17,729 nucleotides of DNA, taken from positions 1 through 17,729 of the forward strand of contig JASFUE010000025.1 of NCBI GenBank assembly GCA_050050435.1, in the 5' to 3' direction. Shown piece after piece: positions 1-8,768 of the stretch; positions within the stretch are counted from its first letter, which is position 1, and every line of letters starts with the position of its first letter. The stretch is from SG8-40 sp050050435. GTDB lineage: Bacteria > Pseudomonadota > Gammaproteobacteria > Burkholderiales > Eutrophovitaceae. The position numbers were made by a program, and so were the translations under genes. The notes under the pieces were generated by a model. The model did not search any database. It was given only the letters and a program-made list of their open reading frames with translations, and was not told the DNA's origin.

Positions 1-339
1 TGGCGAAACACCCATGCGCTCCGAACCGTAGAAAGCAATCGGGCGTACATAGCATGATTCAAGGCCGTTTTCCCTGACCGCTGCCCGGCAGGCTTCGGTG
101 ATCTCCTCGCGCGCGTACGGAATCTTCATCATGTAGATGTGCGCCGAGCTGTAGAGCCGGTCCACGTGCTCCTTGAGCCGGAAGATGGCGGTGCCATCGG
201 GGGTCTTGTAGGCTCTCAGACCCTCGAACACGGCCAGTCCATAATGTAGCGAATGCGTCAGCACATGGGTGGTTGCTTCCCGCCACGGCACCATCTTGCC
301 GTCGTACCAAATGACGCCGTCCCGGTCAGCCATCGACAT
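1..339 (-). CDS. ilvE: Branched-chain amino acid aminotransferase, N-terminal part (cut by window edge)
   Basis: The 113 visible codons read MSMADRDGVIWYDGKMVPW at the start and continue with HSLHYGLAVFEGLRAY (about residues 29-44), FRLKEHVDRLYSSA and YVRPIAFYGSERMGVSP. These are the N-terminal landmarks of class IV PLP-dependent aminotransferases of the IlvE type, including the YIRP and MGV stretches. The family performs the last transamination to leucine, isoleucine and valine, in the cytoplasm, with glutamate as partner. The catalytic lysine lies beyond the window. The first ATG (337-339) is chosen because a GAGAGG ribosome site sits 8 bases upstream. A second in-frame ATG two codons later is the alternative. 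The gene is divergent from the cyclase gene and on the same strand as glnE. Identification is firm; only the 5' third is present. Confidence 0.93.
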   Translation of the reverse strand, partial: MSMADRDGVIWYDGKMVPWREATTHVLTHSLHYGLAVFEGLRAYKTPDGTAIFRLKEHVDRLYSSAHIYMMKIPYAREEITEACRAAVRENGLESCYVRPIAFYGSERMGVSP

Positions 340-347
340 TACTGCTA

Positions 348-353
348 CCTCTC
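348..353 (-). promoter_or_regulatory. Ribosome binding site of ilvE
   Basis: On the minus strand the sequence reads GAGAGG, followed by 8 bases and then ATG at 339-337. This spacing favours the first of two closely spaced in-frame ATG codons. Confidence 0.6.
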
Positions 354-366
354 ACTGAAGAAAAAG

Positions 367-386
367 AGCGCAAGTTTAGCGCAAGT
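367..386. repeat. 9-bp direct repeat in the ilvE upstream region
   Basis: AGCGCAAGT occurs at 367-375 and again at 378-386, separated by TT. The period is 11 bases, about one helical turn. It lies 28-47 bases upstream of the ilvE start, where a core promoter or operator would be expected. On the minus strand the repeat contains TAAACT, a possible -10 element. The repeat itself is directly visible; an operator role is inference. Confidence 0.6.
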
Positions 387-487
387 CGGTTGGGATGGCC
401 TCATTCCGCCCGGCCGCCACGTGCGACACCAAATTTGCAGCGCATTATGATAACTGGCAGCGCGGTGGAATTGGTATGCTTGTTGCG

Positions 488-518
488 TCGACAGGTGCGA
501 GGTCGCCTAGGCTATGCT
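488..518 (+). promoter_or_regulatory. Weak candidate promoter for the cyclase gene
   Basis: TCGACA (488-493, five of six to the sigma-70 -35 consensus) is followed after 19 bases by TATGCT (513-518, four of six to the -10). The spacer is longer than ideal. No clear Shine-Dalgarno sequence follows before the ATG at 547. Low confidence. Confidence 0.25.
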
Positions 519-546
519 TGTAAACAAAAATCCTCCCGAATAATCG

Positions 547-1839
547 ATGGGTGCCTCCAGATCCACCGTTAATCCGCCATCTCGCCAGACGCCCGCAGGG
601 TTTCTGGGCCGGCTCGCCAGTTCTGCTATCGACATAAACGACGACGACGTCACACGCCTGCGCAAGACGCTATTGTTGCTGGCCAGCGGGCTGATGAACG
701 TGGCGGTAGTGGTGTGGCTGCTGGTTTACTCGTGGATGGGGTTGAGACTGCCTACCTCGATCCCGTTCACCTTCCAGATCCTTTCTGCGCTCATCGTCTA
801 CATCTTTTTGCGCACCCAGAATTTCGAGTTCTTCCGGATTGCCCAGCTTGCGTTGTTTCTGTTCTTTCCGTTCGTCGCGCAATGGGCAATCGGCAGCTTC
901 GTGAGCTCGTCAGGAGTTGCGCTGCTGGCATTGCTGGCGCCGATTGGTGCGATGGTCTGTTTCGGGCCAAAGGAATCGATTCCCTGGTTTTTCGCGTTTG
1001 TAGTGCTCACGGTACTGTCGGGCTTTTTTGATTATTACCTGGTAAGCGGTGATGACTATGGCATTCCATTGAAGACGATTGCCGTATTCTTCGTCATGAA
1101 TTTCACCATGCTCTCGACCATGATCTGGCTGCTGCTGCGCTATTTTGTGCAGCAAAGGGACAAGTTTGCGGTCGAGCTGGCACGGCAGCACGCCTTGCTG
1201 GAAGAGGAACGGCGCAAATCGGATCAGCTGCTGAACAATGTGTTGCCCGAACACGTAGCTGTTCGCCTGAAACAGAGTTCGGGCACGATTGCCGATGGTT
1301 TTCCCGATGTGTCGGTGATGTTTGCTGATGTGGTGGGCTTTACGCGTTTGTCGGAGCGGCTTGCTCCAAAACAGGTGGTGACGTTCCTCGATCACGTCTT
1401 TTCCCGTTTCGACGATTTGGTCGATCAACACAAACTGGACAAGATCAAGACCATCGGTGACGCCTACATGGTCGCGGGCGGACTGGTAGGGGAGAGCAGC
1501 GATTATGTCGACCGAATCGCCAGCATGGCCCTGGACATGATCGAAATTTCCCGAACAGATCCGGGTTTGCGCGAATACGGCCTGCAACTTCATGTCGGCA
1601 TCGCTACCGGGCCTGTCATTGCCGGTGTGATCGGATCGAAGCGCTTTGTCTATGACCTGTGGGGCGATACCGTCAATATTGCTTTCCGTCTGACCGGAGA
1701 AGCGAGCAACGGCACCATCGTTGTCGACAAGACGACCTACCGGCGCATTTTCCCGCGATACCAGTTCGACGATGAGCGCGAGATCAAGGTCAAGGGCAAG
1801 GACCCGATGACTGTTTACAGCCTGCGGGGCAGGCTCTGA
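547..1839 (+). CDS. Membrane-anchored class III adenylate cyclase
   Basis: The 430-residue protein has about six hydrophobic helices (roughly 41-62, 74-90, 98-113, 122-139, 145-163, 177-198), then a charged coiled-coil linker (about 203-240, ending in LLNNVLPEHVAVRLK) and a C-terminal cyclase homology domain (about 250-425). FADVVGFTRLSE gives the first metal Asp (D261); TIGDAYMVAGG gives the second (D305). K301 (KIKTIGDAY) and D370 (VYDLWGDTVN) are the residues that select adenine in adenylate cyclases; guanylate cyclases have Glu and Cys there. N377 and R381 (VNIAFRL) supply the transition-state pair. The product should therefore be cAMP, made at the inner face of the cytoplasmic membrane; the membrane domain may be a sensor, ligand unknown. 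An in-frame TAA two codons upstream forces the ATG at 547. The gene is convergent with glnE and divergent from ilvE, so it is probably transcribed alone. Confidence 0.93.
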   Translation: MGASRSTVNPPSRQTPAGFLGRLASSAIDINDDDVTRLRKTLLLLASGLMNVAVVVWLLVYSWMGLRLPTSIPFTFQILSALIVYIFLRTQNFEFFRIAQLALFLFFPFVAQWAIGSFVSSSGVALLALLAPIGAMVCFGPKESIPWFFAFVVLTVLSGFFDYYLVSGDDYGIPLKTIAVFFVMNFTMLSTMIWLLLRYFVQQRDKFAVELARQHALLEEERRKSDQLLNNVLPEHVAVRLKQSSGTIADGFPDVSVMFADVVGFTRLSERLAPKQVVTFLDHVFSRFDDLVDQHKLDKIKTIGDAYMVAGGLVGESSDYVDRIASMALDMIEISRTDPGLREYGLQLHVGIATGPVIAGVIGSKRFVYDLWGDTVNIAFRLTGEASNGTIVVDKTTYRRIFPRYQFDDEREIKVKGKDPMTVYSLRGRL

Positions 1840-1871
1840 TCGCTCTGCGCACCACTCACAAAACGGACGCT

Positions 1872-4556
1872 TCAGGCATGGCGGCTGTCAAATACCCAGG
1901 ACCACAGCTTGATCACTGAAGCAGCCTGATCGGCTACGTCGCTGCGTTCCAGCCGCGCGTAACGTTCGCCCTGCAGCCGCAGCGCGTGCTGGCGAATGCG
2001 AAACTGCCGATAGGCCTCGACGACCTCGTTTGCAAGATCCGCGGGAATGAGCTCCAGTTCGGCCGACAGGCCGAGCAGTGCAAGATTGCCAATGTTGCCG
2101 GTCAGTTGCGGATACTTCTGCGCATAGCCCAGAACGAGGTATTGAACAATGAACTCGACGTCGACTATCCCGCCGGCGTCGTGCTTGAGGTCGAATAAAC
2201 CGCTCGTATTCGGGTGTCCGTCGCGCATTTTCTGGCGCATACCAACGACCTCGGTGCGCAATGGTTCGAGATCCCGGTGCCGGGACAGGACATCGATACG
2301 AATCTGTTCAAACTGTGCGCCGATCTGTGGATCTCCGCAGACCGCGCGAGCCCGGGTCAGCGCCTGGTGTTCCCAAATCCAGGCCTTGTTGAGCTGGTAA
2401 CCACGGAAAGCTTCCACGCTGCTCACCAGCAATCCTGCGGAGCCGTTAGGGCGCAACCTCAGGTCGGTTTCATACAGCACACCGGCCGGCGTGGTGCTGG
2501 ACAACCAGGTGTTGATGCGCTGGGCCAGACGCCCATAGATTTCCGGGGCGTCATCATCGTCGTCATCGTAGAGGAAGATGATGTCCAGATCCGATGCGTA
2601 GCCCAGTTCCTTGCCGCCGAGTTTGCCGTAACCAATGATGGCAAAACGCGGATTATCGCGATGACGTTGCCGCAGGCTGCGCCAGACAAATGTGAGCGTT
2701 TCACTGAGCAGCAGCGAAGCCAGGTCGGATAGGTCATCGGAAAGCGTTTCCAGATCGACGCCGCCGGCGAGGTCGAGCGCGAGCAGGCGGAAAGTCTGGG
2801 CATGTTTGAAATTTCGAAGCAGATCCATTTGCCGTTCGGCGTTGTCGCCACTGGCCTGCAGGTCATCATGCAGTTGTTTGCGAAGTGGTTCCCAATCCGG
2901 CAAGGCGTTGTCTTGTGGCGCAATGAGCTCGTCGAGCAAGGCGGGCTGGCGCGCGAGATAGTCGGCCGCCCAGCGGCTTGCCGAGGCAAGCCGCGCCACC
3001 GCATCCAGCGCGCGCGGATATTCGAGTAGCAGTGCCAGGTAGGATTCGCGCCGGCCGATGGATTCGATAATGGCGAGCATGCGGTCCAGGGTTTCATCAG
3101 GCTTTGTCCCGTTCGCGGCACTCTGGATGAGTGAAGGCATCAATCTTTCCAGGCGCGACTGGCCAGAAGCGGACATGCGCGTGAACCGGTTGCTGCTGCG
3201 ATAGCGGGACAGACGCTCTAGCGTTGCCTGCGGGTCGACGAAACCGAGCGCCTGCAGTTGCGATGCGGCGTGCTCGTCAGAAACCGTGCGCAGCCAGATC
3301 TCGGCGCACGGTGTCGACGGTGCCTGCTGGCTTTCGGCGAAAATGGCGTTGAACTGCTTTTCCACGTCGTCGCGGTGGTGGTCGAGCGCGGCGGTGAAGT
3401 CAGAGGTGTTGTCAAAATCCATTGCGTTGGCAATGAGCAGTCGGTCTTGCGGCGAGTTCGGGAGTTTCTGGGTCTGCTTGTCATCGAGGTATTGCAAACG
3501 ATGTTCGAGGTTGCGCAAGAAGAAGTAGGCTTCGCGTAATTCCTCGGCTGCGCCGGCGCTGAGCAGTGCGCGAGCTTCGAGCGCATCGAGCGCGCGCAGG
3601 GTCGAGCGCTCTCGCAGGTCCTGTTCCTTGCCGCCGCGTATGAGTTGGAATACCTGGATGACGAACTCGATTTCACGGATGCCGCCGGGGCCAAGCTTGA
3701 TGTCGTCACCAGCCTCGCGACGGCGTACCTCGTTGCGAATCTGCGTATGCAGATCGCGCAAGCTCTCGAGAGCCGAAAAGTCCAGATGGCGGCGGTACAC
3801 GAATGGCAGGGCAATCGCTTCGAGTTCGGCGCCGCGGTCGCCTGTCAGTGTCCGCGCCTTGACCCAGGCATATCGTTCCCATTCGCGCCCCTGGGTGTAG
3901 AAATATTCCTCGAGCATATCGAAATTCACGACCAGCGGGCCACTGTCGCCATAGGGACGCAGACGGGTGTCGACGCGGAAAACAAACCCGTCCTCGGTGT
4001 AACTGGAGATCATTCCGATGATCTTGCGCGCGAGACGGGTGAAGTAGTCGTGGTTTTCGATCTGGCGTTTGCCGTCAGTCCTGCCGTCTTCGGGATAGAC
4101 AAAGATCAGATCGATATCCGAGGAGACGTTCAACTCGCCGCCTCCGAGTTTTCCCATTCCGACAATGTGCAGCTGTTGCAGTGCCCCGGCACTGTCTCGC
4201 GGCAAGCCGTAGGTATCGGCAAGCAGCGCCTGGTAGAAGGTCTGGGCCTTGCAAAGCGTTTCCTCGGCCAGCGTCGATATGGTGCCGAGTACTTCGCCAA
4301 GCGTGGCCAGACCACCGAGATCGCGAACGATCAAGCGCGCCATGACCGCCTGTCGCAGTCTGCGCATGGTGCGTTCCAGGTCCAATTCACTCTTGCCGGC
4401 CGCATCGAGAGCAGCGCGCACGTCGGCAGTGGAGAAAGGTGAAGCGATCTGTTGGTCATCGAGACTGCAGGCACCCGAGCTGATCAGTGCGCGCAGGTAA
4501 CGCGACAGCCCGGCTGCGTGTTCAACAGGGTCTTTACGGAGCGAGGAATCTGGCAT
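1872..4556 (-). CDS. glnE: Bifunctional glutamine synthetase adenylyltransferase / adenylyl-removing enzyme
   Basis: An 894-residue GlnE that adenylylates and deadenylylates glutamine synthetase according to PII and glutamine state. Both nucleotidyltransferase domains are intact. The N-terminal one has GMGKLGGGELN (133-143) with SSDIDLIF (145-152; D147 and D149). The C-terminal one has GYGKLGGKELG (642-652) with SDLDIIF (655-661; D656 and D658). The first domain is the adenylyl-removing half and the second the adenylyl-transferring half in characterised GlnE. The protein is about 50 residues shorter than E. coli GlnE, with roughly half of the deficit before the first motif. An in-frame TAA eight codons upstream leaves ATG 4554-4556 as the only good start, although no Shine-Dalgarno sequence is visible. 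A run of six Asp (664-669) just after the second active site is unusual. It is on the same strand as ilvE, and these two are neighbours in Pseudomonas. Confidence 0.97.
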   Translation of the reverse strand: MPDSSLRKDPVEHAAGLSRYLRALISSGACSLDDQQIASPFSTADVRAALDAAGKSELDLERTMRRLRQAVMARLIVRDLGGLATLGEVLGTISTLAEETLCKAQTFYQALLADTYGLPRDSAGALQQLHIVGMGKLGGGELNVSSDIDLIFVYPEDGRTDGKRQIENHDYFTRLARKIIGMISSYTEDGFVFRVDTRLRPYGDSGPLVVNFDMLEEYFYTQGREWERYAWVKARTLTGDRGAELEAIALPFVYRRHLDFSALESLRDLHTQIRNEVRRREAGDDIKLGPGGIREIEFVIQVFQLIRGGKEQDLRERSTLRALDALEARALLSAGAAEELREAYFFLRNLEHRLQYLDDKQTQKLPNSPQDRLLIANAMDFDNTSDFTAALDHHRDDVEKQFNAIFAESQQAPSTPCAEIWLRTVSDEHAASQLQALGFVDPQATLERLSRYRSSNRFTRMSASGQSRLERLMPSLIQSAANGTKPDETLDRMLAIIESIGRRESYLALLLEYPRALDAVARLASASRWAADYLARQPALLDELIAPQDNALPDWEPLRKQLHDDLQASGDNAERQMDLLRNFKHAQTFRLLALDLAGGVDLETLSDDLSDLASLLLSETLTFVWRSLRQRHRDNPRFAIIGYGKLGGKELGYASDLDIIFLYDDDDDDAPEIYGRLAQRINTWLSSTTPAGVLYETDLRLRPNGSAGLLVSSVEAFRGYQLNKAWIWEHQALTRARAVCGDPQIGAQFEQIRIDVLSRHRDLEPLRTEVVGMRQKMRDGHPNTSGLFDLKHDAGGIVDVEFIVQYLVLGYAQKYPQLTGNIGNLALLGLSAELELIPADLANEVVEAYRQFRIRQHALRLQGERYARLERSDVADQAASVIKLWSWVFDSRHA

Positions 4557-4827
4557 GCGCTGGGTTAGAATACGAGGTTAATCGGCCCGCTGACAGAATC
4601 ACGGTTGGCAGGATTGATGCTGGCGCAGGTCGGGCTGATCTTTCGCGGCAAAAATGTGTCCTCTGTCCTGGTCTTGCACTCCCCGCGTTGGCCGGAAAAG
4701 CGCTGGCGCTGCGCGGCGTTGCTTGCCTGGCACCGGAAAAAATGCAAGTCAGGGGATTTTTTTCGATTTGTTTCAATCTTAACCGAAGCTCCTTGTACGC
4801 CGCGACAAATTACGGTCCCTCCACATA
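4557..4827. promoter_or_regulatory. Divergent intergenic region between glnE and yhdP
   Basis: These 271 bases must hold the leftward start of glnE transcription and probably a rightward start for yhdP. On the minus strand TATTCT (about 25 bases before the glnE ATG) is a possible -10 without a convincing -35. I find no strong sigma-70 pair for yhdP. A run of seven T lies near 4755. No credible gene is seen here; short open frames have no recognisable content. Confidence 0.35.
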
Positions 4828-7800
4828 GTGGCTCTCAGATACAGTTTCAGACTTCTCAGACATGGCTCTTCCTGGGCCTTGCGTCTTGTATTCTGGCTTG
4901 CCCTGTTGTTTGGTCTCGCCTGGGCCGTTGCAGTCGTTACCCTGCGTTATTTCCTGCTGCCCAATATCGATGAATACCGCGAGCCGATCGTCAACTCGGT
5001 TTCAAAAGCGATTGGCCAGACGGTCGAAATGGCGCGTATCGAGGGCGGATGGCGCGATTTTCGTCCGGCGCTGAACTTCTACGGCGTCAGGGTCCACGAA
5101 GCTGGCGGGTTGCAGACCCTGGCGCTGGACCGCGTCGACACGGTGCTGTCGTGGGAAACGCTGATCGCCGGCAAGCTCGTTTTCAATCTCATCGAGTTTT
5201 CCGGATCGGACGTCGAGATTCGCCGCGATTCGTTAGGCACGCTTTGGGTGGCCGGCAAGGCGATCGAGCGAAAGCAGGCCGGGAAGCGTTCGCGCGCACT
5301 CAGTTGGCTGCTGGCACAGGAACAGATTGTGGTGGCTGGTTCGCAGGTGATCTGGGTCGACGAAATGCGTTCGGTGCCGGAGCTGATCGTAAGAGATGTA
5401 AAGCTGCGCATCGAGAATGATGGACAGCGCCACCGCTTCGGATTGACCGGCAAACCGCCTGCCGAGCTTGCGTCCGCGATCACAGTGAATGCGGATTTCT
5501 TCGGCGATGATCTTGCGGATTTTTCCGGCCAGGGCCGCCTTTTCGCCGAATTCGAATACGCCAATCTGGCCTATCTGCAGCAATGGATGACGTTGCCAGT
5601 GGAGCTGCATTCTGGCCTCGGGGTGCTGCGCGTATGGATGGACATCGAGAATCGCGAGATTCGGCGCATCATTGCCGAAGGCAATCTGGTCAACGTAGCG
5701 GGCCGGTTCGGCGCCAACGTGGAGCCGTTTTCGCTGTCCAGTGTGGCGGGTAGGGTGCAATGGGATGAGGATGCGTCGGCACGGACAGTGGCGATGTCGA
5801 ACCTGACGCTGGAAACTGCCGACGGTACCCAGTTGGCCCCTGCGAGTGTTTCAATTACGACGCCGCGCCAGGCGGGCGGGCACAAGAAGTTGCGCATCCG
5901 CTCGCTCGATCTTGCGCCGATGGTCGCACTGAGTGCTTTCTTGCCGGTCAGCGACGAAATGCGCGAGAGGTTTGCTGGCTTGCGGCCTTCCGGCGTGATC
6001 GACCAGTTGCAGGCGAGTTGGTTGGCTGGCGATGAGGGTATCGATTCACTTGAGGTCGATGGGCGGTTCAGCCGGCTGGCGATCCAGCCCACCGGCAAGG
6101 TGCCCGGATTCAGCGGTATGAGCGGGGTCGTTTCGATTTCCGGAGGGCGAGGTTCGGTGGCGCTGGAAACCGACAACGCGATGCTCGATTATCCGCAGAT
6201 ATTTGCAGAGCCGATTCCGTTCGATTACCTCAATGCCGATGCGCGCTGGCAAGTGGCAGGCAAGCGCTTTGAGCTGAACGTGGACAATCTGTCATTTACC
6301 AACAACCATGGCGCTGGCAAGGCAAGGGGAACCTACGTTTATCCGGGCAAGGGGCTTGGCTCGGTTGACATCCGGGCGGTGCTGGTCAGGGCCGAAGCGC
6401 GTGACGTGTGGCGTTACTTCCCGCATGAAGTTGCCAATGCCCGGGACTGGCTCAAGCAAGGCCTTGTCGCGGGCGAGTCTGACGATGCGAGGTTGCACTT
6501 TGTCGGTTCTCTGGACAAATTCCCCTTCAGGAGCAAACGCGACGGCATATTCGAAATCACGGCTGCCGCCCACAATGCCACGGTGCGTATCGGTCCCGAC
6601 TGGCCGCTGATCGAAGGAGTGAACGGCCAATTCCTGCTCAGTGGCGACCGAATCGATATCAAACCAACCAGCGGCACGATCATGGGGGCGGATGTCGGGC
6701 GCTCGCGGGTATCCGTTCTCGATCTCGGGCTGCCCGAAGTGCGGCTGACGGTCGATGGCAAGGCATCCGGTCAGGTCGAGCAGTATCTGTCCTTTGTCGA
6801 GCGTAGCCCGGTTGCCAGCTACACAAGAGGCGTTACCGCAGGTATGCGCGGCAGTGGTACCGGCACGTTGGGCATGAAGCTGGTACTGCCGTTTCACCAT
6901 AAGCAGGATGTCAGCGTCGATGGTGCTCTCGATATCGCCGGGCCGCGATTCAGTGTCGCTGCACGTGTGCCGCAGCTCAATGATTACAGCGTGAAACTGG
7001 AGTTCGACAAGCGTGCAATCTGGCTGCGTAACGGCCGCGCCAACGTATTTGGTGGTCCGATGAGCTTTGCCTCGGATAACAAACAGGCTGACGCGCGTTC
7101 AATCCTGCTTGGCGGATCGGCAGATGTCCGTCAGGTGGCGACATATCTCGGTAGTCATGCGCGGGGCAGGGTGGATGGGCGCACCCCCTGGCGAGGCCGC
7201 CTCGACTACGACAAGGCGGGCATGCATTTGCGTATCGACGCAACGCTCGCGGGCGTTGCATCGCGGCTGCCTGCGCCGCTGGACAAGCTGCGCGCAAACG
7301 CGATGCCAGTGAACCTGGATCTGTGGAACAGAGGGCGAAACGGCAGCGAATACGCCCTGGTCATTGAAAAGGTCGGCAGTGCCCGTCTGGTCACGGACGA
7401 CGGCAGGATAGTGCGTGGCGAGATCGCATTCGGCGGCCAGGCGGTGTTGCCGCAGGAGAACACGGTCTTGGCCCGCGGCACGCTGAGTGCGCTCGACTAT
7501 GACGGGTGGCGCGATTTCATGGCTGAGCCCGGGCCGGGTGAAGCGCCCAGGGGCACGAGTGTGATCGATTCACTGGACCTTGCGATTGGAACGCTGCGAT
7601 TCGGCGCACGCACGTTCAGGGATGTGCGTATCAGCGGCAACAAGCTCGGCGAAGACTGGCAGTTGGCGCTGTCCGGTCCGCAGATGCAGGGTACCATGCT
7701 GGTTGCTGCAGACGCTGATGGCAATGAACGCATCAACGCCAGGTTTAACACCCTGGCGCTGGGGTCTGCCGAGCCATCGGTGAGCGTACCCGTCCCGCTC

Positions 7801-8661
7801 GAGCAACGACGCTCGGAACGTGTGCCGGCGGCGCTCAATGTCATCGTCGAGGCGCTGCAATTCGAGGACAAGGCTCTCGGCCGGCTTGAGCTTCTTGCCG
7901 AACCGGACAAGGAGGGTTGGCGCCTGGACCGTCTGGTGATTACGAACCCGGATGGCCGCATGGAGGTCAAGGGAAACTGGCGCATTGCCGGACGTTCTTA
8001 CGCCGAGTATGTGGTCCGTTTTGAAGCTGCGGACATCGGCAAGTTTCTGGCCCGTCTTGGTTATAGCGAGACCGTCGTCGGCGGCACTGCCTCGTTGAGT
8101 GGTCCGGTCAGCTGGCTGGGCGGGCCATTTCATCCGGATTTGCCAACACTGAGTGGCAAGCTGAAACTGCAAGCCGCCAATGGCCGGTTTGCCCAGATCG
8201 ATGCGGGTGCGGCGCAACTGATGGGCATACTGAGTTTGCAGGCGTTGCCGCGGCGTCTGTCGCTGAATTTCAAGGACGTGTTTTCGACCGGCTTCAGTTT
8301 TGACAGCATCGACGCCGACGTTACCATCAGCGATGGTGTAGCCCGAACCGACGATTTGCGCATGAACGGAGTCAGTGCCGAGGTCACGATGAAAGGAGCA
8401 GTCAACCTTGTGACGGAAACACAGGATCTTGAAGTGCACGTCAAACCGGAACTGTCCAGTGCCGCCGCAGTTGCCGGTGCCGCGGTGATTAATCCGCTGG
8501 TGGGCGTGGCGACGTTGCTGGTGCAGAAAGCGCTGGGCGACCCGGTTGAAGAGGCGGCCTCGCGTGACTATCGCGTCAGCGGAACCTGGGCAGATCCGCA
8601 GGTAGAACGCATAGAGCGCACGTCAGCGGCGGCAACCAAACCAAATGCGCCGGGTCGCTGA
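4828..8661 (+). CDS. yhdP: YhdP family AsmA-like envelope protein
   Basis: A 1277-residue protein, close to the length of E. coli YhdP. One N-terminal transmembrane helix (about 17-39) is followed by ALNFYGVRVHE-type DUF3971 sequence and a very long beta-rich periplasmic region. The C-terminal AsmA-like block is well conserved: LMGILSLQALPRRLSLNFKD, FSFDSIDADVTISDGV, then MKGAVNLV and VINPLVGVATLLVQKALGDP. Characterised YhdP works with TamB and YdbH in moving phospholipids between inner and outer membrane, probably as a periplasm-spanning groove. The start is GTG 4828, the in-frame codon that gives a short positively charged leader (ALRYSFRLLRHGSSWALR) before the membrane helix; no clear ribosome site is visible. 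tldD follows 107 bases downstream on the same strand, the usual partner order in gammaproteobacteria, so co-transcription is likely. Confidence 0.95.
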   Translation: MALRYSFRLLRHGSSWALRLVFWLALLFGLAWAVAVVTLRYFLLPNIDEYREPIVNSVSKAIGQTVEMARIEGGWRDFRPALNFYGVRVHEAGGLQTLALDRVDTVLSWETLIAGKLVFNLIEFSGSDVEIRRDSLGTLWVAGKAIERKQAGKRSRALSWLLAQEQIVVAGSQVIWVDEMRSVPELIVRDVKLRIENDGQRHRFGLTGKPPAELASAITVNADFFGDDLADFSGQGRLFAEFEYANLAYLQQWMTLPVELHSGLGVLRVWMDIENREIRRIIAEGNLVNVAGRFGANVEPFSLSSVAGRVQWDEDASARTVAMSNLTLETADGTQLAPASVSITTPRQAGGHKKLRIRSLDLAPMVALSAFLPVSDEMRERFAGLRPSGVIDQLQASWLAGDEGIDSLEVDGRFSRLAIQPTGKVPGFSGMSGVVSISGGRGSVALETDNAMLDYPQIFAEPIPFDYLNADARWQVAGKRFELNVDNLSFTNNHGAGKARGTYVYPGKGLGSVDIRAVLVRAEARDVWRYFPHEVANARDWLKQGLVAGESDDARLHFVGSLDKFPFRSKRDGIFEITAAAHNATVRIGPDWPLIEGVNGQFLLSGDRIDIKPTSGTIMGADVGRSRVSVLDLGLPEVRLTVDGKASGQVEQYLSFVERSPVASYTRGVTAGMRGSGTGTLGMKLVLPFHHKQDVSVDGALDIAGPRFSVAARVPQLNDYSVKLEFDKRAIWLRNGRANVFGGPMSFASDNKQADARSILLGGSADVRQVATYLGSHARGRVDGRTPWRGRLDYDKAGMHLRIDATLAGVASRLPAPLDKLRANAMPVNLDLWNRGRNGSEYALVIEKVGSARLVTDDGRIVRGEIAFGGQAVLPQENTVLARGTLSALDYDGWRDFMAEPGPGEAPRGTSVIDSLDLAIGTLRFGARTFRDVRISGNKLGEDWQLALSGPQMQGTMLVAADADGNERINARFNTLALGSAEPSVSVPVPLEQRRSERVPAALNVIVEALQFEDKALGRLELLAEPDKEGWRLDRLVITNPDGRMEVKGNWRIAGRSYAEYVVRFEAADIGKFLARLGYSETVVGGTASLSGPVSWLGGPFHPDLPTLSGKLKLQAANGRFAQIDAGAAQLMGILSLQALPRRLSLNFKDVFSTGFSFDSIDADVTISDGVARTDDLRMNGVSAEVTMKGAVNLVTETQDLEVHVKPELSSAAAVAGAAVINPLVGVATLLVQKALGDPVEEAASRDYRVSGTWADPQVERIERTSAAATKPNAPGR

Positions 8662-8768
8662 AGCGGGATCGGGCAAAGTGAAACATGAACGTCGCGGATC
8701 GTCGTGTCCGGTTTCGGCGGCTTGATGGCTGCAAACCCGGGGCGTGCCGCAGGATCGGGAGATACTGA

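Noticed and set aside
2269..2284. Near-perfect short palindrome TCCCGGTGCCGGGA within glnE.
   Set aside because: It lies inside conserved coding sequence, is short and has no T-run; likely a result of GC-rich codons.
2550..2567. Six consecutive Asp codons in GlnE, resembling a trinucleotide repeat.
   Set aside because: Only six codons using both GAC and GAT, in a surface loop after the active site; length variation there is probably neutral.
3645..4442. A 265-codon plus-strand frame opposite glnE, and other long antisense frames opposite the cyclase, tldD and DAHP synthase genes.
   Set aside because: They are antisense to strongly conserved coding sequence and have no recognisable domains. 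Long antisense frames are common in GC-rich genes.
4605..4973. Open frames of 80-122 codons in the glnE-yhdP intergenic region.
   Set aside because: They run into the yhdP coding frame or overlap glnE, and show no family features; they look like shadows of GC-rich sequence.
8685..8768. A 27-codon open frame between yhdP and tldD whose TGA directly abuts the tldD GTG.
   Set aside because: It has no clear ribosome site, no recognisable content and an Arg-rich composition expected from GC-rich non-coding DNA. The abutment could be chance.
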